Of a stretch of DNA of 64,000 nt, positions 42,669 to 52,126 are shown piece by piece. Each line of letters starts with the position of its first letter. The stretch's first letter is position 1. Source of the stretch: Xenophilus sp. AP218F. GTDB taxonomy: Bacteria > Pseudomonadota > Gammaproteobacteria > Burkholderiales > Chromobacteriaceae. Below the pieces are notes generated by a model. It was not told the origin of the DNA, made no database searches, and was given only the letters and a program-made list of their open reading frames with translations. Both the position numbers and the translations under genes were made by a program. The DNA lies in the NCBI GenBank assembly GCA_002213445.1, contig NJIE01000008.1, positions 372,001-436,000 of the forward strand, read 5' to 3'.

Positions 42669-45493
42669 AGCCCTTGAGCGCCGCGCACGCGGCTTTCCAC
42701 GATGCGCTGCGTCAGCTGATGCCGGCGGCGCGGCTGTTTACCGACCCCTTGTCGACGCTGGCCTACGGCACCGACGCCAGTTTCTACCGCCTGCAGCCCC
42801 AGGTGGTGGCCAGGCTGGATTCCGAGGAGGAGGTCCGGCAGACGCTGCGTCTGGCGCGCCGCCACGGCGTCGCCGTCACCTTCCGCGCCGCGGGGACCAG
42901 CCTGTCGGGGCAGGCGGTGTCGGATTCGGTGCTGGCGCTGCTCGGCGATGGCTTCGACTGGGGCGAAACGCTGGATGGCGGCGCCCGCATCCGCCTGGGG
43001 CCGGCCATGATAGGCGCGCGCGCCAACGCCATGCTGGCGCCTTACGGCCGCAAGATCGGCCCGGACCCGGCGTCGATCAACAGCGCCAAGATAGGCGGCA
43101 TCGTCGCCAATAATTCCAGCGGCATGTGTTGCGGCACCCGCGACAACAGCTATCACACGCTGGCCTCGCTCCGCGTCTTGCTGCTGGACGGCGCGACGCT
43201 GGACACCGCCGACCCGGCCAGCGTCGCCGCGTTTCGCGCCTCGCATGCCGGCCTGCTGGCCGGCCTGGCCGATCTGGCGCGGGAGCTTGCCGCCGACGCG
43301 GCGCTGGCCGAGCGCGTGCGCCGCAAATATCGGCTGAAAAACACCACCGGTTACGGCATCAACGCCTTGCTGGACTTTTCCGACCCGGTGGATATGCTGG
43401 CGCATCTGATGGTCGGCTCGGAAGGCACGCTGGGCTTCATCAGCGAAGTCACCTTCCACACCGTGGCCGAGCATCCGCACAAAGCCTCCGCGCTGGCGCG
43501 CTTCGACGATCTGGCGCGCTGCTGCCGGGCGGTGACCGCGCTGAGCGAGGCGCGCGACCGGCTGGGCGTGGCGGCGGCGGAGCTGATCGACAGCCGCAGC
43601 ATCCGCGCGGTGCAGGGCAAGCCGGGCATGCCCGATTTCATGTATCGGCCGGCGGAGCCCGGCAGCAGCTGCCTGCTGCTGGAAACCCGCGCCGCCGATC
43701 CGGCCGCCCTGGCGCGGCAAATGGCGGATATTTCCGCCTTGCTGGAGGATTTCGAGCCGCAGGCGTTCAGCGGCTTCAGCCGCGACGCGCGCGAGTGCGA
43801 AACCTACTGGGCGCTGCGCAAGGGATTGTTCCCCGCGGTGGGCGCGGTGCGGCCGTCCGGCACTACGGTGGTGATCGAAGACGTCGCCTTTCCCGTCGAA
43901 TGCCTGGCCGACGGCGTCAGCCGCCTGACCGCGCTGTTCGACAAGCACGGTTACGCCGAGGCGGTGCTGTTCGGCCACGCGCTGGACGGCAATCTGCACT
44001 TCGTCTTCACCCCCGGCTTCGACACCGCCGCCGAAGTGGCGCGCTACGACGCTTTCATGCAGGACGTCAGCGATCTGGTGGCCGGCGAGTACGACGGCTC
44101 GCTCAAGGCCGAGCACGGCACCGGCCGCAACGTCGCGCCCTTCGTCCGCCAGGAGTGGGGCGACGCCGCCTGGAGCATCATGCGTCGCATCAAGGCCTTG
44201 TTCGATCCCGAGGGCTTGCTCAATCCCGGCGTGATCATCACCGACAACGACAGGCTGCATCTGGAAAACCTGAAGCCGCTGCCGGCGGCGGACCCGCTGG
44301 TGGACCGCTGCATCGAGTGCGGCTTTTGCGAAGCCGCCTGTCCCTCGCACGGGCTGACGCTCAGCCCGCGCCAGCGCATCGTGGCCTGGCGGCGCATTCG
44401 CCAGCTGGAGCGCGACGAGAGCGAGGCCGAGGAGCTGGCTTTGCTGCGCGGCGGCTTCCGCTACCGCGCCATCGACACCTGCGCCGCCACCGGCATGTGC
44501 GCCACGCGCTGCCCGGTGGGGATCAATACCGGCGAACTGATGAAAAAGCTGCAAGGCCCGAGCCGGCGGCCAGGCCTTGCCGGTTTCGCCGCCCGGCATA
44601 TGCGGCTGATGACGGCCGGGGCGCGCCTCGGCCTGCGGCTGGGCGCGCTGGCCGGCGGCGACGCGCTGCATCGCGCCAGCGCCAGGCTGCGGCAAAGCGC
44701 GCCCGTCCTGCCGCTGCTCCCCAGAAACCTGCCGCGCGCCGCGCGCAAGCTGGCCGAGCCGGGCGGGCAGGGCGAACCGGTGGTTCTGTTCGTCAGTTGC
44801 GTCAACCGGGTGCTGGGCGAGGGCGGCGGCGAGCATTCGGCGGCCGAGCATACCGTCCGGCTGCTGCGCCGCGCGGGCTTCGCGCCGCGCTTTCCCGCCG
44901 GCATGGACGGCTTGTGCTGCGGCCAGCCTTTCGCCTCGGCCAATGCCTTCGCCGCGCTGGCGCAAAGCGAGCGTTCGCTCAACCTCGCCTTGCTGGAAGC
45001 CAGCGAGCAGGGGCGCTACCCGGTGTATCTGGACAACAGCCCGTGCTCTGCGCGGGTGATCGAAGCGCAAGGCCAGGGGCTGATCGACCCGCGCCTGCAG
45101 CTGTTCGACGCCGCGCGCTTCCTGGCCGGGCGCGCGCTGCCGCGGCTGGCCTTCTCGCGGCAACTGGACGAGCTGGCGCTGCATATTCCGTGCAGCGCCG
45201 CCAAAACGGGCGCGGCCGAGGCCTTGCGGCAGCTGGCCGCCGCCTGCTGCCGGCATCTGCTCGCGCCCGATATCGCCTGCTGCGGCTTCGCCGGCGACAA
45301 GGGCTTCACCGTGCCGGAGCTGAACGCCAACAGCTTGCGCGGTTTGCGCTCGGCGCTGCCCGCCACTTGCCGGCACGGCGTCTCGATGAGTCGCACCTGC
45401 CAGATCGGCCTGACCGAGCACAGCGGCAGGGCTTACCAGAGCATCGAAGCCCTGCTCGACTTTTGCACCACCCCGACGAGCGGTCCGCAATGA
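42665..45493 (+). CDS. dld-II: FAD and iron-sulphur D-lactate dehydrogenase (Dld-II type)
   Basis: This 942-aa fusion enzyme oxidises D-lactate to pyruvate. An FAD-binding PCMH domain (FRAAGTSLSGQAVSD, NNSSGMCCGTRDN; residues about 40-250) is followed by the FAD-oxidase C-terminal domain (FGHALDGNLHFVF). Two 4Fe-4S motifs follow (CIECGFCEAACPS, CAATGMCATRCPVG), then CCG modules (GLCCGQPF, IACCGFAGDKG). Length and layout match Shewanella Dld-II. The start is GTG 42665 overlapping the lutB stop; no ATG exists early in the frame. With LutABC the operon can use both lactate isomers. Confidence 0.92.
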   Translation: MKPLSAAHAAFHDALRQLMPAARLFTDPLSTLAYGTDASFYRLQPQVVARLDSEEEVRQTLRLARRHGVAVTFRAAGTSLSGQAVSDSVLALLGDGFDWGETLDGGARIRLGPAMIGARANAMLAPYGRKIGPDPASINSAKIGGIVANNSSGMCCGTRDNSYHTLASLRVLLLDGATLDTADPASVAAFRASHAGLLAGLADLARELAADAALAERVRRKYRLKNTTGYGINALLDFSDPVDMLAHLMVGSEGTLGFISEVTFHTVAEHPHKASALARFDDLARCCRAVTALSEARDRLGVAAAELIDSRSIRAVQGKPGMPDFMYRPAEPGSSCLLLETRAADPAALARQMADISALLEDFEPQAFSGFSRDARECETYWALRKGLFPAVGAVRPSGTTVVIEDVAFPVECLADGVSRLTALFDKHGYAEAVLFGHALDGNLHFVFTPGFDTAAEVARYDAFMQDVSDLVAGEYDGSLKAEHGTGRNVAPFVRQEWGDAAWSIMRRIKALFDPEGLLNPGVIITDNDRLHLENLKPLPAADPLVDRCIECGFCEAACPSHGLTLSPRQRIVAWRRIRQLERDESEAEELALLRGGFRYRAIDTCAATGMCATRCPVGINTGELMKKLQGPSRRPGLAGFAARHMRLMTAGARLGLRLGALAGGDALHRASARLRQSAPVLPLLPRNLPRAARKLAEPGGQGEPVVLFVSCVNRVLGEGGGEHSAAEHTVRLLRRAGFAPRFPAGMDGLCCGQPFASANAFAALAQSERSLNLALLEASEQGRYPVYLDNSPCSARVIEAQGQGLIDPRLQLFDAARFLAGRALPRLAFSRQLDELALHIPCSAAKTGAAEALRQLAAACCRHLLAPDIACCGFAGDKGFTVPELNANSLRGLRSALPATCRHGVSMSRTCQIGLTEHSGRAYQSIEALLDFCTTPTSGPQ

Positions 45494-45625
45494 AGACCGC
45501 CATTTCAACGCCCATGGCCTAGCCGTTTCCCGCAAGCCAGCCAGAGCCTGCTGCCGCGCCCCCGCCCGGCCGCATGGCCCCGGCTGCGTCCGCGGCGCGC
45601 AGCCAGACAAAGGAGATCCCGCACG

Positions 45626-47257
45626 ATGCAAACTTGGAACCAGATGTATTTTCCCGCCGGAGGCATGGCGCTGTCGGCGCTGATGGCCGCCGTGCCCATC
45701 ATTTTCTTCTTCCTCGCCCTGGCGGTGTTCCGCCTCAAGGGGCATGTGGCCGGCACGCTGACCGTGCTGCTAGCGCTGGCGGTGGCCATGCTGTTCTACG
45801 GCATGCCGGCCGGCATGGCCCTGGCCGCCGCGGCTTACGGCTTCGGCTACGGCCTGTGGCCCATCGCCTGGATCATCATCGCCGCCGTGTTCCTGTACAA
45901 GATCACGGTCAAGACCGGGCAGTTCGACATCATTCGCGCCTCGGTGCTGTCGGTGACCGAAGATCAGCGCTTGCAGATGCTGCTGGTGGGCTTCGCCTTC
46001 GGCGCGTTTCTGGAGGGCGCGGCGGGTTTTGGCGCGCCGGTCGCGATCACCGCCGCGCTGCTGGTGGGGCTGGGCTTCAAGCCCTTGTACGCCGCCGGGT
46101 TGTGCCTGATCGCCAATACCGCGCCGGTGGCCTTCGGCGCGATGGGCATCCCTATCATCGTGGCCGGCCAGGTGACCGGGCTGGACCCGTTCCTGATCGG
46201 CGCCAAGGCCGGGCACCAGTTGCCCATCCTGTCGGTGATCGTGCCGTTCTGGCTGGTGATGATGATGGATGGCGTCCGGGGCGTGCGTCAGACCTGGCCG
46301 GCCATCCTGGTGGCCGGCGTGTCTTTCGCCGTCACCCAATACCTTACTTCCAATCACCTGGGGCCGGAGCTGCCGGACATCACCTCGGCGCTGGTCAGCC
46401 TGGTCTGCCTGACGCTGTTCCTCAAAGTGTGGCAGCCGCGGGAGATCTTCACTTTCGCCGGACGCCGCGCGCCGTCGCCGCAGGCGGCCAGCGGTTTTGG
46501 CGCGGGGCAGGTGATCCGGGCCTGGAGCCCGTTCCTGATCCTGACTCTGCTGGTGACGATCTGGAGCCTGAAGCCTTTCAAGGCGCTGTTCGCCAAGGGC
46601 GGGGCGCTGGAGGGCTGGGTGCTGAAGCTGCACGTGCCGTATCTGGACAATCTGGTGATCAAGACCGCGCCCATCGTCAGCGCAGCCAAGCCCTATGAGG
46701 CGGTGTACAAGCTGGACATCCTGTCCGCGGTAGGCACCGCCATCTTCCTGGCCGCCTTGCTGGCGATGTGGCTGCTCAAGTTCCGGCCGGCAGACGGCGC
46801 GCGCGCGCTGGGCGAAACCCTGGCCGAGCTGCGCCGCCCCATCCTGTCCATCGGCATGGTGCTGGCCTTCGCCTTCGTCGCCAATTATTCGGGCATGTCC
46901 AGCACCCTGGCGCTGTGCCTGGCCAATACCGGGCAGGCCTTCCCGTTCTTTTCGCCTTTCCTGGGCTGGCTCGGCGTATTCCTGACTGGCTCGGACACCT
47001 CGTCCAATGCCTTGTTCGCCGCCTTGCAGGCCACCACCGCCCACCAGCTGGGCGTGTCCGACGTGCTGTTGGTGGCGGCCAATACCACCGGCGGCGTCAC
47101 CGGCAAGATGATCTCGCCGCAATCCATCGCCGTGGCTTGCGCGGCGGTGGGGCTGATCGGCAAGGAAGCGGACCTGTTCCGTTTCACCTTGAAGCACAGC
47201 CTGATCTTCTGCAGCTTCATCGGCGCGCTCACCTGGCTGATGGCCCACGGCGGCTAA
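45626..47257 (+). CDS. lctP: L-lactate permease (LctP/LldP family)
   Basis: This 543-aa inner-membrane transporter has about 13 helices and family segments [35 protein letters not shown], and the C-terminal [14 protein letters not shown] and [14 protein letters not shown]. It imports lactate with protons. AAGGAGAT lies before the ATG. It is the last gene of the lactate operon, 132 bases after dld-II; that gap has no obvious terminator. A hairpin terminator follows. Confidence 0.95.
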   Translation: MQTWNQMYFPAGGMALSALMAAVPIIFFFLALAVFRLKGHVAGTLTVLLALAVAMLFYGMPAGMALAAAAYGFGYGLWPIAWIIIAAVFLYKITVKTGQFDIIRASVLSVTEDQRLQMLLVGFAFGAFLEGAAGFGAPVAITAALLVGLGFKPLYAAGLCLIANTAPVAFGAMGIPIIVAGQVTGLDPFLIGAKAGHQLPILSVIVPFWLVMMMDGVRGVRQTWPAILVAGVSFAVTQYLTSNHLGPELPDITSALVSLVCLTLFLKVWQPREIFTFAGRRAPSPQAASGFGAGQVIRAWSPFLILTLLVTIWSLKPFKALFAKGGALEGWVLKLHVPYLDNLVIKTAPIVSAAKPYEAVYKLDILSAVGTAIFLAALLAMWLLKFRPADGARALGETLAELRRPILSIGMVLAFAFVANYSGMSSTLALCLANTGQAFPFFSPFLGWLGVFLTGSDTSSNALFAALQATTAHQLGVSDVLLVAANTTGGVTGKMISPQSIAVACAAVGLIGKEADLFRFTLKHSLIFCSFIGALTWLMAHGG

Positions 47258-47274
47258 ATCCGCGCGGCGGGCGC

Positions 47275-47313
47275 AACCGCCTTCTTCTCCGCGTCGGGGA
47301 GGAAGGCGGTTTT
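47275..47313 (+). terminator. Rho-independent terminator of lactate operon
   Basis: The 10-base stem AACCGCCTTC / GAAGGCGGTT (47275-47284 with 47302-47311) is followed by a short T run. It lies 18 bases after the permease stop. Confidence 0.7.
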
Positions 47314-47366
47314 GGCATCGGCTATGATTCCAGTGCCAGCCGGGCAACGCCGCCAGGAGAGGGAAG

Positions 47367-47582
47367 ATGGAATTTCGCCACAAGGGCATACGCGTGGGCT
47401 GTTATCACCAGGAAGTCGGCATCGGCCGCTTCAACGGCTCGGCGTACGTTTATCTCTACGGCGATCAGGCCGAGCCCATGCCCATGGTCCACGTGGCGCG
47501 CGACGCGGCCAGCGGCAAGCAGGCGCTGAGCGAAGCGCGCGAGGCGGCGATTTTCTTTCTCGACGAAATCGCCGGTTTGTAG
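47367..47582 (+). CDS. small hypothetical protein
   Basis: This 71-aa protein has no signal peptide. It reads as a single beta-rich domain (IRVGCYHQEVGIGRFNGSAYVYLY) followed by a helix (ALSEAREAAIFFLDEI). A good AGGAGAGGG ribosome site lies before the ATG, and codon use matches its neighbours, so it is very likely expressed. I do not recognise the family. The next gene starts 119 bases downstream. Confidence 0.6.
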   Translation: MEFRHKGIRVGCYHQEVGIGRFNGSAYVYLYGDQAEPMPMVHVARDAASGKQALSEAREAAIFFLDEIAGL

Positions 47583-47701
47583 GATTGGCCAGCTCCGGAC
47601 GGGCGCGGCATTGGCCGAAGCGGGCCGGTTTTTGGTATCCTGCGCGGTTTGAACATGCCGCGCCGCTCATGATCGGCTGCGTGTCGTTGCCAGGAGCCTT
47701 C

Positions 47702-48430
47702 ATGATACCCGTAAGCCAGCTTACCGATTACCTGCGCGAACAAGCGCTCAACCTCGACAAGACCGAACTGCAGATCGCCGTGATGACGCTCAGCGCGGTG
47801 CTGAACGTGGAAAAGCCCGCGCCGCGCAAGGACCTGTACCGTTATCCGGTGCCCAAGCTGAGCGAGGACGGCAGCTGCTCCCTGATCGAAGAACTGGACG
47901 AGCGCCCTTACGATCTGGCGCCGTTGCTGGGCGGCGAGCGCGAGGCGACCGGCAAGGCGCTGGCCGATCTGCACGCCTTGCTGGATTCGGCCAACAGCAA
48001 GGCCGGCGCAGCCTGGATCGGCATTTACCGAAAGTTCGGGCAGGGCAAGGATGCCAAACTGGTCAAGCTGGCGTATCAGGGCTTGCCCAGCCGCGCCGAG
48101 TTTCCGTTGACCGAGGCGTTCGCCGAGCATAGCAACAACAGCCGCGTGGGCCTCACCGGCTGGGCTGTGCTGATAGAAGACGTGGCGCAATGGCGGGCAG
48201 AGGGCGGCGGCTATTACGAGTGCGACCCCAAGGTGAAAAGCGAGGTTTGCCTGCCGGTGCTGGCCGAGGACGACAATGTGCTGGGCATCATCGATGCCGA
48301 AGCTTTCGAGCCCGGCTTTTTCACGCCGGAGCGCCTGGTGTGGCTGGCGGCCTTGGCCATCGTGCTGGCCAAGCCGCTTGCCGCCTTGCCGCCGCTTGAA
48401 AATGACGAGGATCGTCCGCAAATAGATTAA
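47702..48430 (+). CDS. GAF-domain protein
   Basis: This 242-aa protein has a helical N terminus ([20 protein letters not shown]) and a C-terminal GAF domain (about 90-230) ending in [20 protein letters not shown] and [20 protein letters not shown]. The shape resembles free methionine-R-sulphoxide reductase. The pair of catalytic cysteines of that enzyme is not clearly placed, so ligand sensing is an equal possibility. ATG 47702 has AGGAG seven bases upstream. It is followed by ribA on the same strand. Confidence 0.7.
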   Translation: MIPVSQLTDYLREQALNLDKTELQIAVMTLSAVLNVEKPAPRKDLYRYPVPKLSEDGSCSLIEELDERPYDLAPLLGGEREATGKALADLHALLDSANSKAGAAWIGIYRKFGQGKDAKLVKLAYQGLPSRAEFPLTEAFAEHSNNSRVGLTGWAVLIEDVAQWRAEGGGYYECDPKVKSEVCLPVLAEDDNVLGIIDAEAFEPGFFTPERLVWLAALAIVLAKPLAALPPLENDEDRPQID

Positions 48431-48551
48431 ACCTCGCGTTGTCAGCCCTGTCGCGGATTTTCAATCCGGCATTTCTGGCCTCGTTTCATCGCTACCACCC
48501 CATCCGGGCCGCCTGGCGGCGGTCCTGGCGTATTGCCGTTTCGGAGAAGCC

Positions 48552-49166
48552 ATGTCGTCGCATATTCCCCCCGTCGAGCCTGTCGTTCATTACGTGGCCA
48601 GCTGCCAGCTGCCCACGCCCTGGGGCGTATTCGCCATGCATGGCTTCGAGGAAGAGGGCGGCCGCGAGCACGTGGCGCTCACGCTGGGCGACATCGGCGA
48701 CGGCGAACCGGTGCTGGCGCGTCTGCATTCAGAATGTCTGACCGGCGACGCCTTGTTTTCCTTGCGTTGCGACTGCGGCTTCCAGCTGGAGGCGGCGATG
48801 CAAGCCATCGCCGAAGAAGGCCGCGGCGCTTTGCTCTACCTGCGGCAGGAGGGACGCGGCATCGGCCTGATCAACAAGATCCGCGCCTACAAGCTGCAAG
48901 ACGGCGGCGCGGATACGGTGGAAGCCAACGAGCAGCTGGGCTTTCCGGCCGACATGCGCGATTTTCGCATCGCGCGGCACATGCTGAACCACCTGGGCGT
49001 CAGCAAGGTGCGCGTGATGACCAACAACCCGCGGAAATTGGCCACGCTGCAAAACGCCGGCATAGACGTGGTGGCGCGCGTGCCGCTGGAAGTGGGCCGC
49101 AACCCGCACAACGATCGTTACCTGGATACCAAAGCCGCCAAGCTCGGCCATATGCTATTCAAGTAA
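48552..49166 (+). CDS. ribA: GTP cyclohydrolase II
   Basis: This 204-aa zinc enzyme opens GTP in the first step of riboflavin synthesis. The zinc cysteines are seen in SECLTGD and LRCDCGF, and the catalytic segment [18 protein letters not shown] follows. Later MTNNPRKL and [11 protein letters not shown] match RibA. The length is normal for a stand-alone enzyme without a RibB fusion. A GGAG ribosome site precedes the ATG. No FMN riboswitch is visible upstream. Confidence 0.95.
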   Translation: MSSHIPPVEPVVHYVASCQLPTPWGVFAMHGFEEEGGREHVALTLGDIGDGEPVLARLHSECLTGDALFSLRCDCGFQLEAAMQAIAEEGRGALLYLRQEGRGIGLINKIRAYKLQDGGADTVEANEQLGFPADMRDFRIARHMLNHLGVSKVRVMTNNPRKLATLQNAGIDVVARVPLEVGRNPHNDRYLDTKAAKLGHMLFK

Positions 49167-49234
49167 GATGCCGCGAAAAGGCCTGAAAAGCTGGCCTTGC
49201 CGCGGGGAATCGCTTACAATATCCATTCTTATCT

Positions 49235-49599
49235 GGGGGTGCCCTGGTTTCGACAAGGGTTGCGAAGCAGATGAGGGCATACCGGGATTTCAGTCACCCC
49301 GTAAAACGCTGAATTTATATAGTCGCAAACGACGAAACTTACGCTCTGGCAGCCTAACGGCCGGCCAGACACTACAACGGTTCGCAGATGGGCCGGGGGC
49401 GTCAAAACCCTGTAGTGTCACTTTACATCTGCTAGCGCTGCTCCGGGTTACTTGGCTCAGCGCGAAACAATAGGTAACTCGCCAAAGTCCAGCCTGTCCG
49501 TCGGCGTGGCAGCGGTTAAATCCAAATGACACGACTAAGTATGTAGAACTCACTGTAGAGGACTTTTGGACGCGGGTTCGATTCCCGCCACCTCCACCA
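49235..49599 (+). ncRNA. ssrA: tmRNA
   Basis: The 365-nt molecule rescues stalled ribosomes. The 5' end GGGGGTG (49235-49241) pairs with CACCTCC (49589-49595), followed by ACCA, forming the tRNA-like acceptor. The 5' CCTGGTTTCGACA and 3' GGGTTCGATTCCC (T-loop) are canonical. The tag frame starts at GCA 49325 and ends at TAA 49355-49357, encoding ANDETYALAA. A TACAAT (49215-49220) about 15 bases upstream is a likely -10 element. Confidence 0.97.
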
Positions 49600-49632
49600 A
49601 ATTCTCATGCCGCCAAACGGCATGCAACGAAG

Positions 49633-49666
49633 AAACCCCGATAGCGCGACGCTTTCGGGGTTTTTT
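49633..49666 (+). terminator. Rho-independent terminator after tmRNA
   Basis: Stem AAACCCCGA / TCGGGGTTT (49633-49641 with 49655-49663) is followed by T bases. It lies 34 bases after the mature tmRNA end. Confidence 0.8.
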
Positions 49667-49725
49667 CTTGCGCCATCCCGGCATGTCCATTCCGCCGCCT
49701 CGCTGGCGGAGCAAGGAGCTTTGTG

Positions 49726-49920
49726 ATGATGGACGGATTCTCGATGCTTTTTTGGCTAATGGCCGCTTTTCTGGTGATTGTCACGCAGGCTCCGGTATGG
49801 ATCATCGTTCGCCGGGCGGGTTATCCCGGCGCGGTCAGCCTTTTGTACCTCATCCCGATTGTCAATCTGATCGCCATCTGGGTGTTCGCCATGGCGCCGT
49901 GGCCGGCCATGAAGAAGTAA
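49726..49920 (+). CDS. small two-helix membrane protein
   Basis: This 64-aa protein has two membrane helices (about 5-25 and 35-55) and the segment YLIPIVNLIAIWVFAMAPWP, which resembles the small YjgN/DUF805-like or superinfection-immunity-type inner-membrane proteins. No function is proposed. ATG 49726 is preferred because AAGGAG (49713-49718) lies seven bases before it. A GTG three bases upstream and a second ATG three bases downstream are also open. Confidence 0.6.
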   Translation: MMDGFSMLFWLMAAFLVIVTQAPVWIIVRRAGYPGAVSLLYLIPIVNLIAIWVFAMAPWPAMKK

Positions 49921-50223
49921 ACGCCAGCCGACATCGACGCCCGGCATGCCCTTCTTCAGGCGCTGCGCCTGATTGAAACATTCTTGACAGCGACGATTCG
50001 CCAACCTTAATTGAAACCATCGTCCGCGCGTGGTTGCGGCAAAACGCGCGACGGATTGCGCTGCCGTTTTGCCGCGGCGGCGCAAGCAAAGAACGCTCAT
50101 TAATCAGGCTTTGGGGCAGAGTGAAGGGCGGGGCATGCATGGTGAATTCGCGGATTGTCCGGCAGTGGTTGCGCTTGCGCGGCGAGTCGCCGCGGCCAAG
50201 GCCTGGCGCGCCGAGGAGCGGGC
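49921..50223. other. non-coding gap upstream of chemosensory cluster
   Basis: These 303 bases have no convincing gene. A perfect -35-like TTGACA (49984-49989), with a poor -10-like TTAATT 17 bases on, could drive the chemosensory cluster. No sigma-54 or sigma-28 promoter is obvious. Confidence 0.4.
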
Positions 50224-51363
50224 ATGCTCTCCCGTAACGCGTTGCTATCCGCCTATGCCGGCATCAATGTCCTGGCCATGCTGGCGGCCGCTTATTTCCC
50301 GTGGCACTGGGTGCTGCCGCCCTTGGCGCTGGCCGGCCTTGGGCTGATCCGGCTTGCGGGCCGACGCGAGCCGCCGCCTGAACCGGCGGCGCAGTCGGCC
50401 GCGGCCGCTTCGCCCGAAGATGAATCCCTGCAATTGCTTGGGCAGGTTATCCAGAAGTGGACCGGCAACCTGCAATTGGCGATTGACCAATCCGCGGCCG
50501 GCAGCAATCAGGTGGCCGCCACGCTGTCCAGCATCGCCAGCGGCTTGCACGCAACTATCGAATCCTCGCGCTCCGCGGCAGTGGACGCCGGCGCGGACAG
50601 CCTGGTCCGCCTGGTGGACGACGCTGCGCTGCGCAGCCGGGAAATCGCGCAAGTCTTGTCGGAGATTATCGATCACCGCCAGGTTCTGATCGACGAAGTC
50701 ACGAATCTCGCCGCCTTTTCCACCGAATTGCGCGCCATGGCCGCCGATGTGGGCACCATTTCCAACCAGACCAACCTTTTGGCCCTGAATGCCAGCATCG
50801 AAGCCGCCCGGGTCGGCGAATACGGGCGCGGCTTCGCCGTGGTGGCCGACGAGGTGCGCAAGCTGTCGCAACTCTCAGCCAGTACCGGCGAGCGCATGGC
50901 GGCCAAGGTGGAGAGCATCAACGCCGAGCTGGAGCGCACCCGATCCACCACCGTGACGCTGGGCGCGCAAGACGCGGACAAGGGGAAGAACGCGCTTGGC
51001 CTTCTGGACGCTTCGGTGCATGACTTCCGCCAGGCGGCGAGCCGCCTGGCCAGCGCCAATCAGAAAATGCAGGCGGACGGCTCGCAAGTGGAGGGCGACC
51101 TGCACGCTTCGCTGGTGGCCTTGCAATACCAGGACCGGGTCTCGCAGATATTGCAGCATGTGGAGGCGGACTTCCAGCGCATGATCGAGCACTTGCAAGC
51201 GGTGCGCGACGCCAGGCGGCAGGGCCGGCCAGAGCCGGCCATCGCGCTGCCGGAGTGGCTGCGCCGGCTGGAATCCACCTATACCACTCTTGAGCAGGCG
51301 GCCTTGCACAAGGAAGACGCGAGCAAGGCGACGGTTTCCAGCGGAGATGTCGATTTCTTTTGA
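50224..51363 (+). CDS. short methyl-accepting-type transducer without periplasmic domain
   Basis: This 379-aa protein has two closely spaced helices at the N terminus (about 5-48), almost no periplasmic loop and no HAMP. A truncated MCP signalling hairpin then contains the tip [36 protein letters not shown] (about residues 200-235; canonical in outline). A later [13 protein letters not shown] segment and an acidic DVDFF end follow. It probably senses an internal or membrane signal. GAGGAG precedes the ATG. It is the first gene of a same-strand chemosensory cluster. Confidence 0.8.
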   Translation: MLSRNALLSAYAGINVLAMLAAAYFPWHWVLPPLALAGLGLIRLAGRREPPPEPAAQSAAAASPEDESLQLLGQVIQKWTGNLQLAIDQSAAGSNQVAATLSSIASGLHATIESSRSAAVDAGADSLVRLVDDAALRSREIAQVLSEIIDHRQVLIDEVTNLAAFSTELRAMAADVGTISNQTNLLALNASIEAARVGEYGRGFAVVADEVRKLSQLSASTGERMAAKVESINAELERTRSTTVTLGAQDADKGKNALGLLDASVHDFRQAASRLASANQKMQADGSQVEGDLHASLVALQYQDRVSQILQHVEADFQRMIEHLQAVRDARRQGRPEPAIALPEWLRRLESTYTTLEQAALHKEDASKATVSSGDVDFF

Positions 51364-51435
51364 TTTCGCAGCAGGGCGTTCGCCGGCCGCCAGCCGCCGG
51401 CGATGGCGCAAACCAAACAATCCGGAGAAATTCCG

Positions 51436-51807
51436 ATGGCCAGCAAAACGGTTTTGATTGTTGACGACGCCGCCAGCATTCGGGCGACGGTGAGCATTGC
51501 GCTCAAGGGGGCGGGGTATCAGGTGCTGGAGGCCTGCGACGGCAACGACGCCTTGGCCAAGCTTGGCGGCGCGCGGGTCAATCTGATCATTTCAGACGTG
51601 AACATGCCGGGAATGGACGGCATCACGCTGCTCAAGCGCTTGCGCGAAGGCGCGGCCACCCGTTATTTGCCGGTGATCATGCTGACCACTGAAGGCAGCG
51701 ACGAAAAGAAGGCGCAAGGCAAGGAGGCCGGGGCCAAAGCCTGGATCGTGAAGCCCTTCGATCCGGTCAAGCTGCTGGACGCCGTCTCCAAGCTGATCCA
51801 GCCCTGA
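51436..51807 (+). CDS. cheY: CheY-type single-domain response regulator
   Basis: This 123-aa receiver domain has the acidic pocket (LIVDDAAS), phosphoacceptor Asp in IISDVNMPGMDG, the switch Thr in MLTTEGSDEKK and conserved Lys in WIVKPFDP. It carries no output domain. It should be phosphorylated by the CheA encoded two genes on. GGAGAA lies before the ATG at 51436, and an in-frame start at 51403 would add an unconserved extension. Confidence 0.92.
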   Translation: MASKTVLIVDDAASIRATVSIALKGAGYQVLEACDGNDALAKLGGARVNLIISDVNMPGMDGITLLKRLREGAATRYLPVIMLTTEGSDEKKAQGKEAGAKAWIVKPFDPVKLLDAVSKLIQP

Positions 51808-51820
51808 AAGGCGAACGCAC

Positions 51821-52126
51821 ATGGCCTTGATATTGACGCCGGGCAAAGATGCCGTGACGGCGACCCTGGAGGGAGACCTCACCATTTTCGCGGCAGAGGA
51901 GCTGCAGGATGAGCTGTTGGGCCTGCTCAACCATCAGAAAGCGGTGCTCAGCCTGAAGGAGGTGACCGAGGTGGACGGTTGCGGCATCCAGCTGTTGTTG
52001 ATCCTGAAAGCCGAAGCGGATCGGACCGGCAAGTCGTTGACGCTATTGTCCGGCAACGCCGCGGTGGACGACGCCTGGCGCTTGCTTGGCCTGCCGCCCT
52101 TGCCGTCCGGGGAGGAGGAGGCGTGA
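51821..52126 (+). CDS. STAS-domain protein of chemosensory cluster
   Basis: This 101-aa single STAS domain resembles anti-sigma-factor antagonists. In the usual phosphorylation loop (DSSG) the sequence reads EVDGCGIQLL, so the phosphorylatable serine is missing and a cysteine sits next to it. It is therefore more likely a structural or docking partner than a phospho-switch. It lies 13 bases after cheY, and its stop overlaps the cheA start (TGATG). Confidence 0.83.
   Translation: MALILTPGKDAVTATLEGDLTIFAAEELQDELLGLLNHQKAVLSLKEVTEVDGCGIQLLLILKAEADRTGKSLTLLSGNAAVDDAWRLLGLPPLPSGEEEA

Noticed and set aside
42236-45745. 1169-codon open frame on the minus strand
   Set aside because: It is antisense to lutB and dld-II, whose motifs are clear; the histidine/arginine/glutamine-rich translation is a shadow.
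48431-48551. FMN riboswitch before ribA
   Set aside because: The 120-base gap lacks the conserved RFN element sequences.
49235-49599. Possible integration site of a genomic island at ssrA
   Set aside because: No integrase, direct repeat of the tmRNA end or composition change is seen on either side.
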